DNA of 64,000 bases, taken from G965197405 sp965197405. GTDB lineage: Bacteria; Chloroflexota; Dehalococcoidia; Lucifugimonadales; JAGWBF01. The DNA lies in NCBI GenBank assembly GCA_965197405.1, contig OZ240206.1, forward strand, positions 806,001-870,000. The letters run 5' to 3'. Below the pieces are notes generated by a model, which was not told the origin of the DNA, searched no databases, and saw only the letters and a list, made by a program, of their open reading frames with translations. This document shows positions 16,255-23,372 of the stretch, piece by piece (the first letter of the stretch is position 1; every line of letters begins with the position of its first letter). The position numbers were made by a program, and so were the translations under genes.

Positions 16255-16689
16255 TTACTCGACCCTGCTCGGCACCTTATCGGCAAAGTCTATCCCCACC
16301 ACATGGATGTTAATCTCTTTAGTGACCAGTCCGCACATCTCGAGGACGCGCCTGGCAACGGTCTGGCGCACTTTGACAACGGTCTCCGGGATGCTGAATC
16401 CGTATATGACGTGCAAATCAATGTCCAGGATGGCCTCCCTTCTCCCCGCCTCAACTTCCACGCCCCTAGCCCTGGACTCGTGGCCTCCCACACGTTCTGC
16501 AATGCTTCGCCGGATAGAGCTGGTGCCCAGGGAGGAGACCCCTTCTATCTCACGAGCTGCCACGCCTGCAATGGCGCCTATGACCTCGTCGTTTATCTCC
16601 GTTTCGCCCCCCACCTCGATTTCCTGCAGCTGTTCCAACTCAGCCAGCCTGGGTATCATCTCCTGCTCTATGATTCTGTCCTGGTTCAT
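16255..16689 (-). CDS. Asp23/Gls24 family envelope stress protein
   Basis: A 144-aa Asp23/Gls24-domain protein. Seen: GETEINDEVIGAIAGVAARE near residue 28 (the family's 'I...V...IA..a..ei.GV' start), GVSSLGTSS, GVEVEAGRREAILDIDLHVI near 76, YGFSIPETVVKVRQTVARRV near 95 and KEINIHVVGIDFAD at the end. Such proteins coat the inner face of the membrane and respond to cell-envelope stress in Gram-positive-type cells. AAGGAGG precedes the ATG. Second gene of the operon, next to a larger paralogue. Confidence 0.85.
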   Translation of the reverse strand: MNQDRIIEQEMIPRLAELEQLQEIEVGGETEINDEVIGAIAGVAAREIEGVSSLGTSSIRRSIAERVGGHESRARGVEVEAGRREAILDIDLHVIYGFSIPETVVKVRQTVARRVLEMCGLVTKEINIHVVGIDFADKVPSRVE

Positions 16690-16741
16690 GGTTTGCCTCC
16701 TTATGCCTACCTATACTGTATCCTGGAGCTTCGAGGGGCCA

Positions 16742-17488
16742 TTACTGGACCCTGCCGGGCATCCTCGGTGGAAACTCGATACTGGTTACTCTAACGTTAA
16801 TCTCCTTGGCAACAAGCCCGCACAGGTTCAGAAGCCTGTCGGCGACAACCTGGCGTACGCTGATGACGGTCTGGGGTATGCTGTATCCGTAGACCACTCT
16901 AACGTTGATGTCCAGAATGGCCTCACGCCTTCCTGCCTCTACATCTACACCGCGCGCCCTTCTTTCAGCGTGGCCAAAACGCTCCCTGATGGTCCTTCTA
17001 AGGGAGGCATTGCCCAGAGAAGCAACCCCTGCTACGGACTGAGCGGCCACCCCGGCAATGGCGCCGATTACCTCGGGCTCTATGCTGGTTATTCCGCCTA
17101 CCGGGATCTCTTCAAGCCGGTCTATTTCATCCATTTTGCGCATCATCTCTAGTTCCCTGATGGTCAGGCCGCCCATCACCTGGCCCCCCATGGACGCGGT
17201 GGGCCTTCGAGGAGAGCCTCTTACCAGTTCCCCGGGGCCTGTTGGGCTCTCTCCGCTGGACCCGTTTCGCGGACTCTCGTCGCTATCGCGGCCACGTTTG
17301 GTCGTCCAGCGCCTTCGCAACTCGTAGAACTCACTCATACTGCACCTGATACCATGTCGGGACGCATCCGGGAAGACGGCTTTCCCATCCGTCTCTTCCA
17401 GAAGGCGCTCCACCGCGGCTTCCAGACCAAGCTGTGCCACGCCTTCCAACGTCTGGACGGCATCGGTATCTTCAACCTTGTCCTGCAT
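16742..17488 (-). CDS. Asp23/Gls24 domain protein with an extra N-terminal region
   Basis: A 248-aa protein. Residues about 125-248 form a second Asp23/Gls24 domain (GGITSIEPEVIGAIAGVAAQ, GVDVEAGRREAILDINVRVV, YGYSIPQTVISVRQVVADRL, KEINVRVTSIEF), close to its neighbour. Residues 1-120 are unusual: an acidic helical stretch (QTLEGVAQLGLEAAVERLLE), CSMSEFYELRRRWTTKR, then a Ser/Gly/Pro-rich linker. The start ATG at 17488 follows GGGGAGGT. First gene of the operon, transcribed from the promoter that overlaps a TetR-type palindrome. Whether the N-terminal part is a regulatory or targeting extension is not known. Confidence 0.75.
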   Translation of the reverse strand: MQDKVEDTDAVQTLEGVAQLGLEAAVERLLEETDGKAVFPDASRHGIRCSMSEFYELRRRWTTKRGRDSDESPRNGSSGESPTGPGELVRGSPRRPTASMGGQVMGGLTIRELEMMRKMDEIDRLEEIPVGGITSIEPEVIGAIAGVAAQSVAGVASLGNASLRRTIRERFGHAERRARGVDVEAGRREAILDINVRVVYGYSIPQTVISVRQVVADRLLNLCGLVAKEINVRVTSIEFPPRMPGRVQ

Positions 17489-17552
17489 TTCATACCTCCC
17501 CGCACATTTTAGAGAACGGTCACTCAATTTAAGAGTATTGTGAAGATTTTAT

Positions 17553-17602
17553 AAGTGAACGCTCACTTGAGGTATAGTATCATGCCAGGTTTGGCGTGTC
17601 AA
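17553..17602 (-). promoter_or_regulatory. promoter of the Asp23 operon overlapping a TetR-type operator
   Basis: On the minus strand TTGACA (complement of 17597-17602), 17-bp spacer, TACTAT (complement of 17574-17579). Directly downstream, at the expected start of transcription, is the palindrome AAGTGAACGCTCACTT (17553-17568; arms AAGTGA/TCACTT). The same core occurs at 17518-17526 (CGGTCACTC) and 17657-17665 (CGTTCACTC), so three sites flank both promoters. A TetR-family gene diverges from here, which makes autoregulation plus control of the operon the natural reading. Confidence 0.6.
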
Positions 17603-17701
17603 GGCTTAATCAAGCCTTGAATTTCAGAGAATTGTATATTACACTGTTGAAAGTATGCGTTCACTCACAAGATATTCTACGTATCAAGGGAGAGTTGATT
17701 A

Positions 17702-18376
17702 GTGCCGACGGAACATCTGGCTTCAGAGGTACGCAGGCATCAGATAGTGCGGAGTGCCCGTAAGATTGTCGCCACTCACGGAATGACTTTCCTTACAATC
17801 CAGGAGTTGGCGAAGGAAGTGGGTGTGTCCGAAGGGGCAATCTACAGGCACTTCAAGAGTAAAGACGAAATCTTGCTCGTCCTGATCCAGGACATCGAGC
17901 ACAACCTGCTGGATACCATCGCGGAGTCGGCTCGACCCGAAGACGGGGCCTTGGACCAGTTGAATCAGCTCCTGCAACACCACTTCTCTTCCATCGAAAG
18001 GCGGAATGGTGTGTCTTTTGTGGTGATTGCCGAATCGCTGCGCTTCGCCGATTCTCAGGTGAAGCAGGCTACGAGGCAGATGGTTGAGAGCTACCTGGAA
18101 ATGATAGATGGCATATTGAAGACCGGCGTAGAGACGGGGGAGATAGATGAGAAGGTGGACACCAAGGCCGCAGCGCTGATGTTTTTTGCCATGATCCAGG
18201 CCAGTGTCACCCTCTGGTCCTTCAGCAACCGCGCCCATCCCCTGGCCCAGCATAGCGCCTCGCTGTGGGAAATCTTCAAGGGCGGGGTCACAACCCCGAA
18301 CAGCAGAAACGGGCAGCACCTTCCCGTGTCAAACCAGGGTCCATCCCCGGCGCACGCGGATGAATGGCCGGACTAA
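17702..18376 (+). CDS. TetR/AcrR family transcriptional regulator
   Basis: A 224-aa regulator. The N-terminal helix-turn-helix is canonical: RSARKIVATHGMTFLTIQEL then AKEVGVSEGAIYRHFKSKDE (about residues 37-56). The remainder is an all-helical ligand-binding/dimer domain (YLEMIDGILKTGVETGEIDE, MFFAMIQASVTLWSFSNR). The start is GTG at 17702 with GGGAGAG before it. Transcribed away from the Asp23 operon; three palindrome cores lie between. Its stop (TAA, 18374-18376) overlaps the predicted end of the convergent Nudix gene. Confidence 0.9.
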   Translation: MPTEHLASEVRRHQIVRSARKIVATHGMTFLTIQELAKEVGVSEGAIYRHFKSKDEILLVLIQDIEHNLLDTIAESARPEDGALDQLNQLLQHHFSSIERRNGVSFVVIAESLRFADSQVKQATRQMVESYLEMIDGILKTGVETGEIDEKVDTKAAALMFFAMIQASVTLWSFSNRAHPLAQHSASLWEIFKGGVTTPNSRNGQHLPVSNQGPSPAHADEWPD

Positions 18377-18914
18377 AGCGGGGACAAGCCGCTGGTGGAA
18401 GGCGGGTGCGTTTCCCGACGGAGTTGGTCCAGCACCAGGGAGTCCGTAGGGAAGGCGAGGGACTCCGGCAAGTCGTCCAGTGAGAAGTATTGCACCGCAT
18501 CGAGGTCATCCCCGGCCTGGAGAGTCCCCCGGCGAGGGCGCCTCGGAACCAGATGCCCACCGTCAGGGACTCCGGGTCGTGAAAGTTGGAGTGGACTGCG
18601 TACACAGGCCCGACGTCCACCTGAAGTCCCGTTTCCTCCAGGAACTCCCGGCGAGCGGCATCCCGCACCTCCTCACCCCACTCCACATAACCACAGGGTA
18701 TACACCAATCGCCCCGGTACTCGCCACGGGCCCGACGCCCCAGGAGGACTCTGGTGCCCTCCAGCAGCACGACCGCCACTCCCACGGCGGGATTGCGATA
18801 GAGGACGTATCCACACCCCCCGCACGTCAGCCGTTGTTTACCGCCGCGCGGCCGGGGCTGAAGGGAGCCACCGCACTTGGGGCAGAAGGTGAAGGGGGGG
18901 ATGAAGGTGGTCAT
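18373..18914 (-). pseudogene. Nudix hydrolase with zinc ribbon, single-base frameshift
   Basis: An ADP-ribose/NADH-pyrophosphatase-like Nudix enzyme. Seen from ATG 18914: zinc ribbon FCPKCGG ... CGGCGYV, then GYVEWGEEVRDAARREFLEE-TGL, a complete Nudix box, and AVHSNFHDPESLTVGIWFRG. After RGALAGG the frame changes to a non-homologous tail. One more base in a C5 run at 18526-18530 would restore TLQAGDDLDAVQYFSLDDLP, then LAFPTDSLVLDQL and a TAG at 18375-18373. So either a true frameshift mutation or a sequencing/assembly indel in a homopolymer. Lies 28 bp downstream of an amidohydrolase in the same direction. The restored stop overlaps the convergent TetR stop. Confidence 0.7.
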
Positions 18915-18942
18915 AGGCCGTGTCGGACGGGCAGTCCGGCTC

Positions 18943-20061
18943 TCAATCGAAATGGTACAGCCGGGCGGCATTGCCGCCGCCAATCTTTTCCTTTTCCTCT
19001 TCGGAGACGCCCTGGAGGATTTGCCCCAGGATTTCCTGAGACCTGGGCCATGTGGATTCGGCGTGGGGGTAGTCCGAGCCCCACATCATGTTGTCAACTC
19101 CTATGATATGGCGAAGCTGTATTCCCAGGTCGTCCTCCTGGAAGCTGAGATACACGTTGCTGCGGAAGAAGTCGCTGGGCAGCAACTCGTTCTTGAACCT
19201 GTGAGTCGCCTGCTGCTGGCGCTCGATGTAAACGTAGTCAATCATCTTGAGAAAATATGGCACCCAGGCCAACTCGAACTCCACGGCTGCGACCTTGAGC
19301 TTGGGATACCGCTCGAATACTCCGGTGTAAATGAGGTCCGATAGGGAGCACCGGACCCAATAGTCAATGTTCGCCCGGAAAGTAGCCGTCTGGGTGTTTG
19401 CCTCGTTGGTGGGTTGCAGGGGACCCGGTCGCTGGGTGGCCGTATGGAAGCTGATGGGCATATCCAGGTCCTGGGCGGCAGCCCAGAAAGGCTCGTACTC
19501 CGGCTGGTCGTACTGTTTGCCGGGGGAGGGATAGACGCTAATCATGGACCCCGCCAGGCCCATCTCCCGGGCGCGCTCAAGCTCTTTGATGCCATCCTGC
19601 ACGTCGTCCACGTTCACCATAGCGATGCCCTTGAGCCGGCCGGGGTACGAGCTACAGAACTCCGCCAGCCAGTCGTTGTACGCTCTGAAGATGGCGGACA
19701 GAAGCTCGCTGTCGGGCACCTTGAATAGGAAGAGGCCCGTGGAAGGGTAAAGCAGCTCGCCATAGACCCCATCCGTTTCCATGTCTTTGATGTGCTGGTC
19801 AGGGTCGTAACCGCCGGGGGGGACGTTATCGAGGCTTCCCTCGAAGGTTATATCCTGGGGAGTCTCAAACCTCACCCCCGCCTGGGACAGGAGACCGACC
19901 GCGCCCACCTTCAAGCTCTTGTCAGCGTACCACTGGTCGAGGTCTCCCTCCCGTGCGATGTAGGGCGCTCTGTCTCGAAATGCCGGGTCAATCCGGTTGG
20001 TCCACAGATCTGGCGGCTCGAAGACGTGGGAGTCGGAGGATATAATCCTGTACTCTGGCAT
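18943..20061 (-). CDS. amidohydrolase-2 family (ACMSD-like) metal-dependent hydrolase
   Basis: A 372-aa TIM-barrel protein of the amidohydrolase-2 group, which includes decarboxylases such as ACMSD and many hydrolases. Seen: IISSDSHVFEPPDLW at the N-terminus (SDSH as HxH-like metal site), ISFHTATQRPG near 215 (metal His), and MMWGSDYPHAESTWPRSQEI near 325 (GSDYPH with metal Asp). NVDDVQDGIKELERAREMG near 150 is the usual helix before 'G..G'. GGAG before the ATG. Proteins like this are abundant in SAR202-type Chloroflexota. Substrate unknown. Confidence 0.85.
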   Translation of the reverse strand: MPEYRIISSDSHVFEPPDLWTNRIDPAFRDRAPYIAREGDLDQWYADKSLKVGAVGLLSQAGVRFETPQDITFEGSLDNVPPGGYDPDQHIKDMETDGVYGELLYPSTGLFLFKVPDSELLSAIFRAYNDWLAEFCSSYPGRLKGIAMVNVDDVQDGIKELERAREMGLAGSMISVYPSPGKQYDQPEYEPFWAAAQDLDMPISFHTATQRPGPLQPTNEANTQTATFRANIDYWVRCSLSDLIYTGVFERYPKLKVAAVEFELAWVPYFLKMIDYVYIERQQQATHRFKNELLPSDFFRSNVYLSFQEDDLGIQLRHIIGVDNMMWGSDYPHAESTWPRSQEILGQILQGVSEEEKEKIGGGNAARLYHFD

Positions 20062-20201
20062 AGCTGCTCCACAGAAACGCTTTTTTAGGGATTCAGTGGC
20101 GGGTAATTCCCCGCAGCATCCAACTAAGCTGCATCAGCCCAATTATACGTGGCGGCAACGGCACAAATCAACTACCACCGTAAATGCACGTGAGGGCGAC
20201 G

Positions 20202-20360
20202 CAGGGCCTTTCAATTGTCACCCCGAGCGAAGCGAGGGGTCTAAAGTCCTTGCCTTCTCAGGCGTGCTGCTATCCAAGCATTTTTAGATTCCTCGCTGCG
20301 CTCGGAATGACACGCGGCGGGGGCCTGTATTTACCTGGCGTGAGAATTGAAAGACCCTGG
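20202..20360. repeat. family A MITE-like repeat, 159 bp (copy A1)
   Basis: Ends are inverted: CAGGGCCTTTCAATTGTCAC at the left and, read from the right on the other strand, CCAGGGTCTTTCAATTCTCA. The inside has two complementary arms: CCGAGCGAAGCGAGGGGTCT and AGATTCCTCGCTGCGCTCGG. Almost the same 158-bp sequence recurs in inverted orientation at 24863-25020. The rest of the gap 20062-20465 has no gene except the promoter at 20379-20407. Confidence 0.7.
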
Positions 20361-20378
20361 AGGGCGACGGCCCGGCGA

Positions 20379-20407
20379 TTCCCATACCTTTAACAGAGGA
20401 CTATAAT
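20379..20407 (+). promoter_or_regulatory. putative promoter of the Grd-like gene pair
   Basis: TTCCCA (20379-20384), 17-bp spacer, perfect TATAAT (20402-20407). Transcription would start near 20414, some 50 nt before the GTG start of the GrdE-like gene. The promoter lies just outside repeat A1. Confidence 0.45.
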
Positions 20408-20465
20408 ACACACAGGACTTGGCGGCGTGCCGTGAAGAGTCCGGCAAGGCAGAGGGGGTAGAAAG

Positions 20466-21740
20466 GTGGGCCTGGAAATACGCCGCTTTCATGTGGACGA
20501 CGCCCGGCTTGCGGATATGCCGACTCGCCTCGTGGACCGGAGGCTGCTCATCAACACCGTTGAGGCGCACAAGCTCCTGTCCCACGAATGCCTGGAGCGG
20601 GTGGATCTGGAAATAGTGCGCCCAGGTGAGAGGGTACGCATTATCAACCTCCTTGATATGGTCCAACCCATCGCATCGGAGACGAAAACAGTGTTCCCCG
20701 GATTCCTGGGAGACCCTCTCACCGTGGGGCACGGCGTCACCGACCGGTTGGAGGGCTTTCGCGTTCTCGGCTGCGGCGCTTTCCCCCAGCCCCAGAGCAC
20801 GTCCCTGACCACCAAGGACGGGCTGATAGACATGGCCGGGCCGGGTGCCCGCATGTGCCTGGGCTCCGACACCGTGAACCTCGTGGTGGCGTACCATCCC
20901 AAGCCGGATACCACCAACGAGGAGTTCGATGCCGCCGCCAGGACCCTCACCCTGACCCTCGCGCGTTACCTGGCCCAGGCGACCCACGGCCTGGAAGCGG
21001 ATGAGGCCACGCCCTACGACCTGTCGAGCAAGAATAGGGACTTGCCCAACATATTTTATGTTAATCAACTCCAGGACCAGGGCCCCCTAATCAGCGCTTA
21101 TCTCTACGGCAGGCGGCTGGGGGAAGACTTCGTGTCAACGGTGCTGGACCCATTGGAGCTGATGGACGGGGCCATAGTAAGCGGCAATTTCAGGAATTGC
21201 ATGAAGAAGCCCACCTCCCTCCATACCAACGATCCCATCGTGAACGAGCTGCTCCGAGGACACGGACAAGACCTGAATTTCAAAGGAGTGATACTCTCTC
21301 GCGGTCATCACGGCAGCGACCAGCTGAAGCTGAGGTCCGCCTCGTACGTTGCAAAGCTTGCCAGGTTCATGGAAGCCGATGGGGTAGTGCTGGGCATGGA
21401 GGGCACGGGAAATGGGACCGTTGACTTTTTCCTCACGCTTGAGCAGTGCGAGAAGGCAGGGGTGCGGACGGTTGGGGTAGTCCATGAGCTGGGGGGAAGC
21501 TCCGGCGAGGACTCGCCCCTGGTGTACAGCAGCAGCTACGCCGATGCCCTGGTCAGCACGGGCGGGGTTGAAAGAGAGTTCACCCTTCCACGGGTGGACA
21601 GGGTTATCGGAGGAGGCCGGTTTCTGGACTACTCGCTGGAGCCCCGGGACCCCTACGGCGAATTCAGGGCCAGGCCCCTGGACCTGTACGGGAGTTTCTG
21701 GAAGATGAGCGTCGCGGGATATACGTGCGTGGACGCCTGA
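20466..21740 (+). CDS. grdE: GrdE-like proprotein: glycine/sarcosine/betaine reductase component B subunit
   Basis: A 424-aa protein of the Gly_reductase family. In characterised reductases this proprotein is cleaved at an Asn-Cys bond to give a pyruvoyl group that binds the amino substrate as a Schiff base. Seen: SGNFRNCMKKPTSLHTNDPI near residues 239-258, with Asn244-Cys245 at the expected processing site and the following 'HTNDP' conserved feature; KGVILSRGHHGSDQLKLRSA and MEADGVVLGMEGTGNGTVDF are further family blocks. GTG start at 20466 follows AGAGGGGG. The stop is 17 bp before the GrdB-like gene, so one transcript. No GrdA, GrdC or GrdD gene is in the window; the substrate is unknown. 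Confidence 0.8.
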   Translation: MGLEIRRFHVDDARLADMPTRLVDRRLLINTVEAHKLLSHECLERVDLEIVRPGERVRIINLLDMVQPIASETKTVFPGFLGDPLTVGHGVTDRLEGFRVLGCGAFPQPQSTSLTTKDGLIDMAGPGARMCLGSDTVNLVVAYHPKPDTTNEEFDAAARTLTLTLARYLAQATHGLEADEATPYDLSSKNRDLPNIFYVNQLQDQGPLISAYLYGRRLGEDFVSTVLDPLELMDGAIVSGNFRNCMKKPTSLHTNDPIVNELLRGHGQDLNFKGVILSRGHHGSDQLKLRSASYVAKLARFMEADGVVLGMEGTGNGTVDFFLTLEQCEKAGVRTVGVVHELGGSSGEDSPLVYSSSYADALVSTGGVEREFTLPRVDRVIGGGRFLDYSLEPRDPYGEFRARPLDLYGSFWKMSVAGYTCVDA

Positions 21741-21757
21741 AGGAGGGACAGGGAGCC

Positions 21758-23077
21758 ATGAGTCAAAAGCTGCGTGCGGTCCACTACATCAACCAGTTCT
21801 ATGGCGGCATAGGCGGAGAAGCAGCAGCCGACCACCCTCTGGAGGTACGCGAGGGCACAGTGGGGCCGGGCGCTCTATTGCAGAAAATTGCTTCTGAAAC
21901 CATCGAGGTCGCCAGCACGATTGTCTGCGGCGACAACGAGCTCCTGGAAAACGAGTCAAGGAACATCGAAGAGGTCTTGCAAGTCGTGGAGAAGGTCGGG
22001 CCGGACATATTCGTAGCAGGCCCGGCCTTCGCCTCGGGAAGGTATGGACTGGGATGCCTGAAGCTGTGCGTTGCGGTGGCTTACCGGTCCGGAATACCCT
22101 GCCTCTCGGCCATGCACCCACAAAACCCGGCCGTGGGTCTTCAGGAGAAGCAGCAACACGTGTACGTAATTCCCACAGGGGAGTCGGCCGCGTCCATGTC
22201 CGGCGCGGCCCAGGGAATTGCCGCACTCATCGCCAGAATCGCGGCCAGCGGCGAGGATGATCTTTCCGCCGGCCCCGACGGCTACCTGCCCCGGGGAATC
22301 CGCAAAAACGTACTGGTATCGGAGGCTGCCCCGGAGCGAGCCGCCAGGATGCTCGTCCAGAAAATCGCGGGCCAGCCCTACCGGTCCGAGGTGCCCGTGG
22401 ACTATTACGAAGCAGTCCCGCCGGCGCCCCCGCTAAAGGACCTGAAGCGGGCCAGGGTGGCCCTCGTGACGGAATCGGGAGTCGTCCCTATGGGCAACCC
22501 GGACCGTCTTCAGGCCGCCCGCGCGACCAAATGGCTGAAATACGATATAGCGGGACTGGATGAGCTGGAAGAGGGCGCATACCAGTCGGTCCACGGGGGC
22601 TACGACAGCAGGTTCGTAGACCAGGACCCGGACCGCGCCGTGCCCCTGGATGGGCTGCGCTACTATGCGCAGACGGCGGAAATCGCCGGGCTGGTGGACT
22701 GGCTGTATGTGACGTGCGGCAGTGTGGGCAGCGTAAGGGTCATGCAGCGAATCGGCCAGGAGATTGCCGTTGACCTGTCCCGCGAAGGGGTGGATGCCGT
22801 TGTCCTGTCGGCAACCTGAGGGACGGGTACTCGTAGCGGCGCTACGATAGCGAAAGAGATAGAGAGGGTGGGCATACCCGTTGCCCTGTGCACCGGCCTC
22901 TGCGACGTGGCCATCCGAGTTGGGGCGAACCGGGTGGTGCAGGCCGGGCGGTTCCACCATCCCTTCGGCGACCCGGGTAGGGGGCCGGAGAAGGAGCTGG
23001 CCTGGCGGAGGCTGCTGGTGCAAAGGGCATTGCACGCGCTGACCACGGAAGTGGAAGGCCCTTCGGTGGTGGCATAG
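21758..23077 (+). CDS. grdB: GrdB-like selenoprotein (in-frame UGA at codon 354)
   Basis: Component B large subunit of the glycine/sarcosine/betaine/D-proline reductase family. The frame from ATG 21758 (site GGAGGGACAGGGAG) reaches a TGA at 22817-22819 after DAVVLSAT. Reading through gives U-GTGTRSGATIAKEIERVGI, TVEG-type tail and a TAG at 23077, 439 aa in all. The pattern T-U-G-T-x-T-R-x-G-A-T-x-x-K-E-I-E-R is the family's selenocysteine site, so UGA very likely encodes Sec. A 17-nt hairpin begins 11 nt after the UGA. Unusual: the two Cys of the normal UxxCxxC motif are Gly and Ser here. Automatic gene calls would cut it at 364 codons of the longer frame. Sec reading is strongly supported by homology across the codon; not proven. 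Confidence 0.8.
22820..22847 (+). promoter_or_regulatory. candidate bacterial SECIS element of the GrdB-like gene
   Basis: Eleven nucleotides (22820-22830) follow the UGA, then TCGTAGC (22831-22837), loop GGC, GCTACGA (22841-22847): a 7-bp perfect stem, 17 nt in all. The size and the 11-nt spacing equal those described for the minimal upper stem-loop of the E. coli fdhF SECIS. The loop has the expected G bases but no bulged U. Confidence 0.6.
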
Positions 23078-23160
23078 CGCGCGAGGCGGAAAACCGGGAC
23101 GCTTGCCGCCTCGTCCAGCGCTTATCTCCTATCATATAAATCATGCCCCAGGGCCGCTTC

Positions 23161-23345
23161 ATTCTCGGTGTTAGGTGAATACAGGCCCCCGCCACACGTC
23201 ATTCCGAACGGAGCGAAGCGGAGTGAGGAACCTAAAATCGCGCCTAGCAAAGACCGGAATCAAGACGTGCAGGCCAAAACAAGGCTGCGGTCAGCCAGGA
23301 TTTTAGACCCCTCGTTTCGCTCGGGGTAACAATGAAATGACCCTG
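23161..23345. repeat. family A repeat (copy A2)
   Basis: Shares TTAGGTGAATACAGGCCCCC, CATTCCGAACGGAGCGAAGC and the right arm CGTTTCGCTCGGGGTAACAA with other family A copies. Occupies most of the 296-bp gap between grdB and the next amidohydrolase. Just before it, CGAGGCGG (23082-23089) and CCGCCTCG (23106-23113) can pair across a 16-nt loop after the grdB stop, a possible weak transcript end. Confidence 0.6.
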
Positions 23346-23372
23346 AATCATGCTACGTGAGGTTTTGACGCC

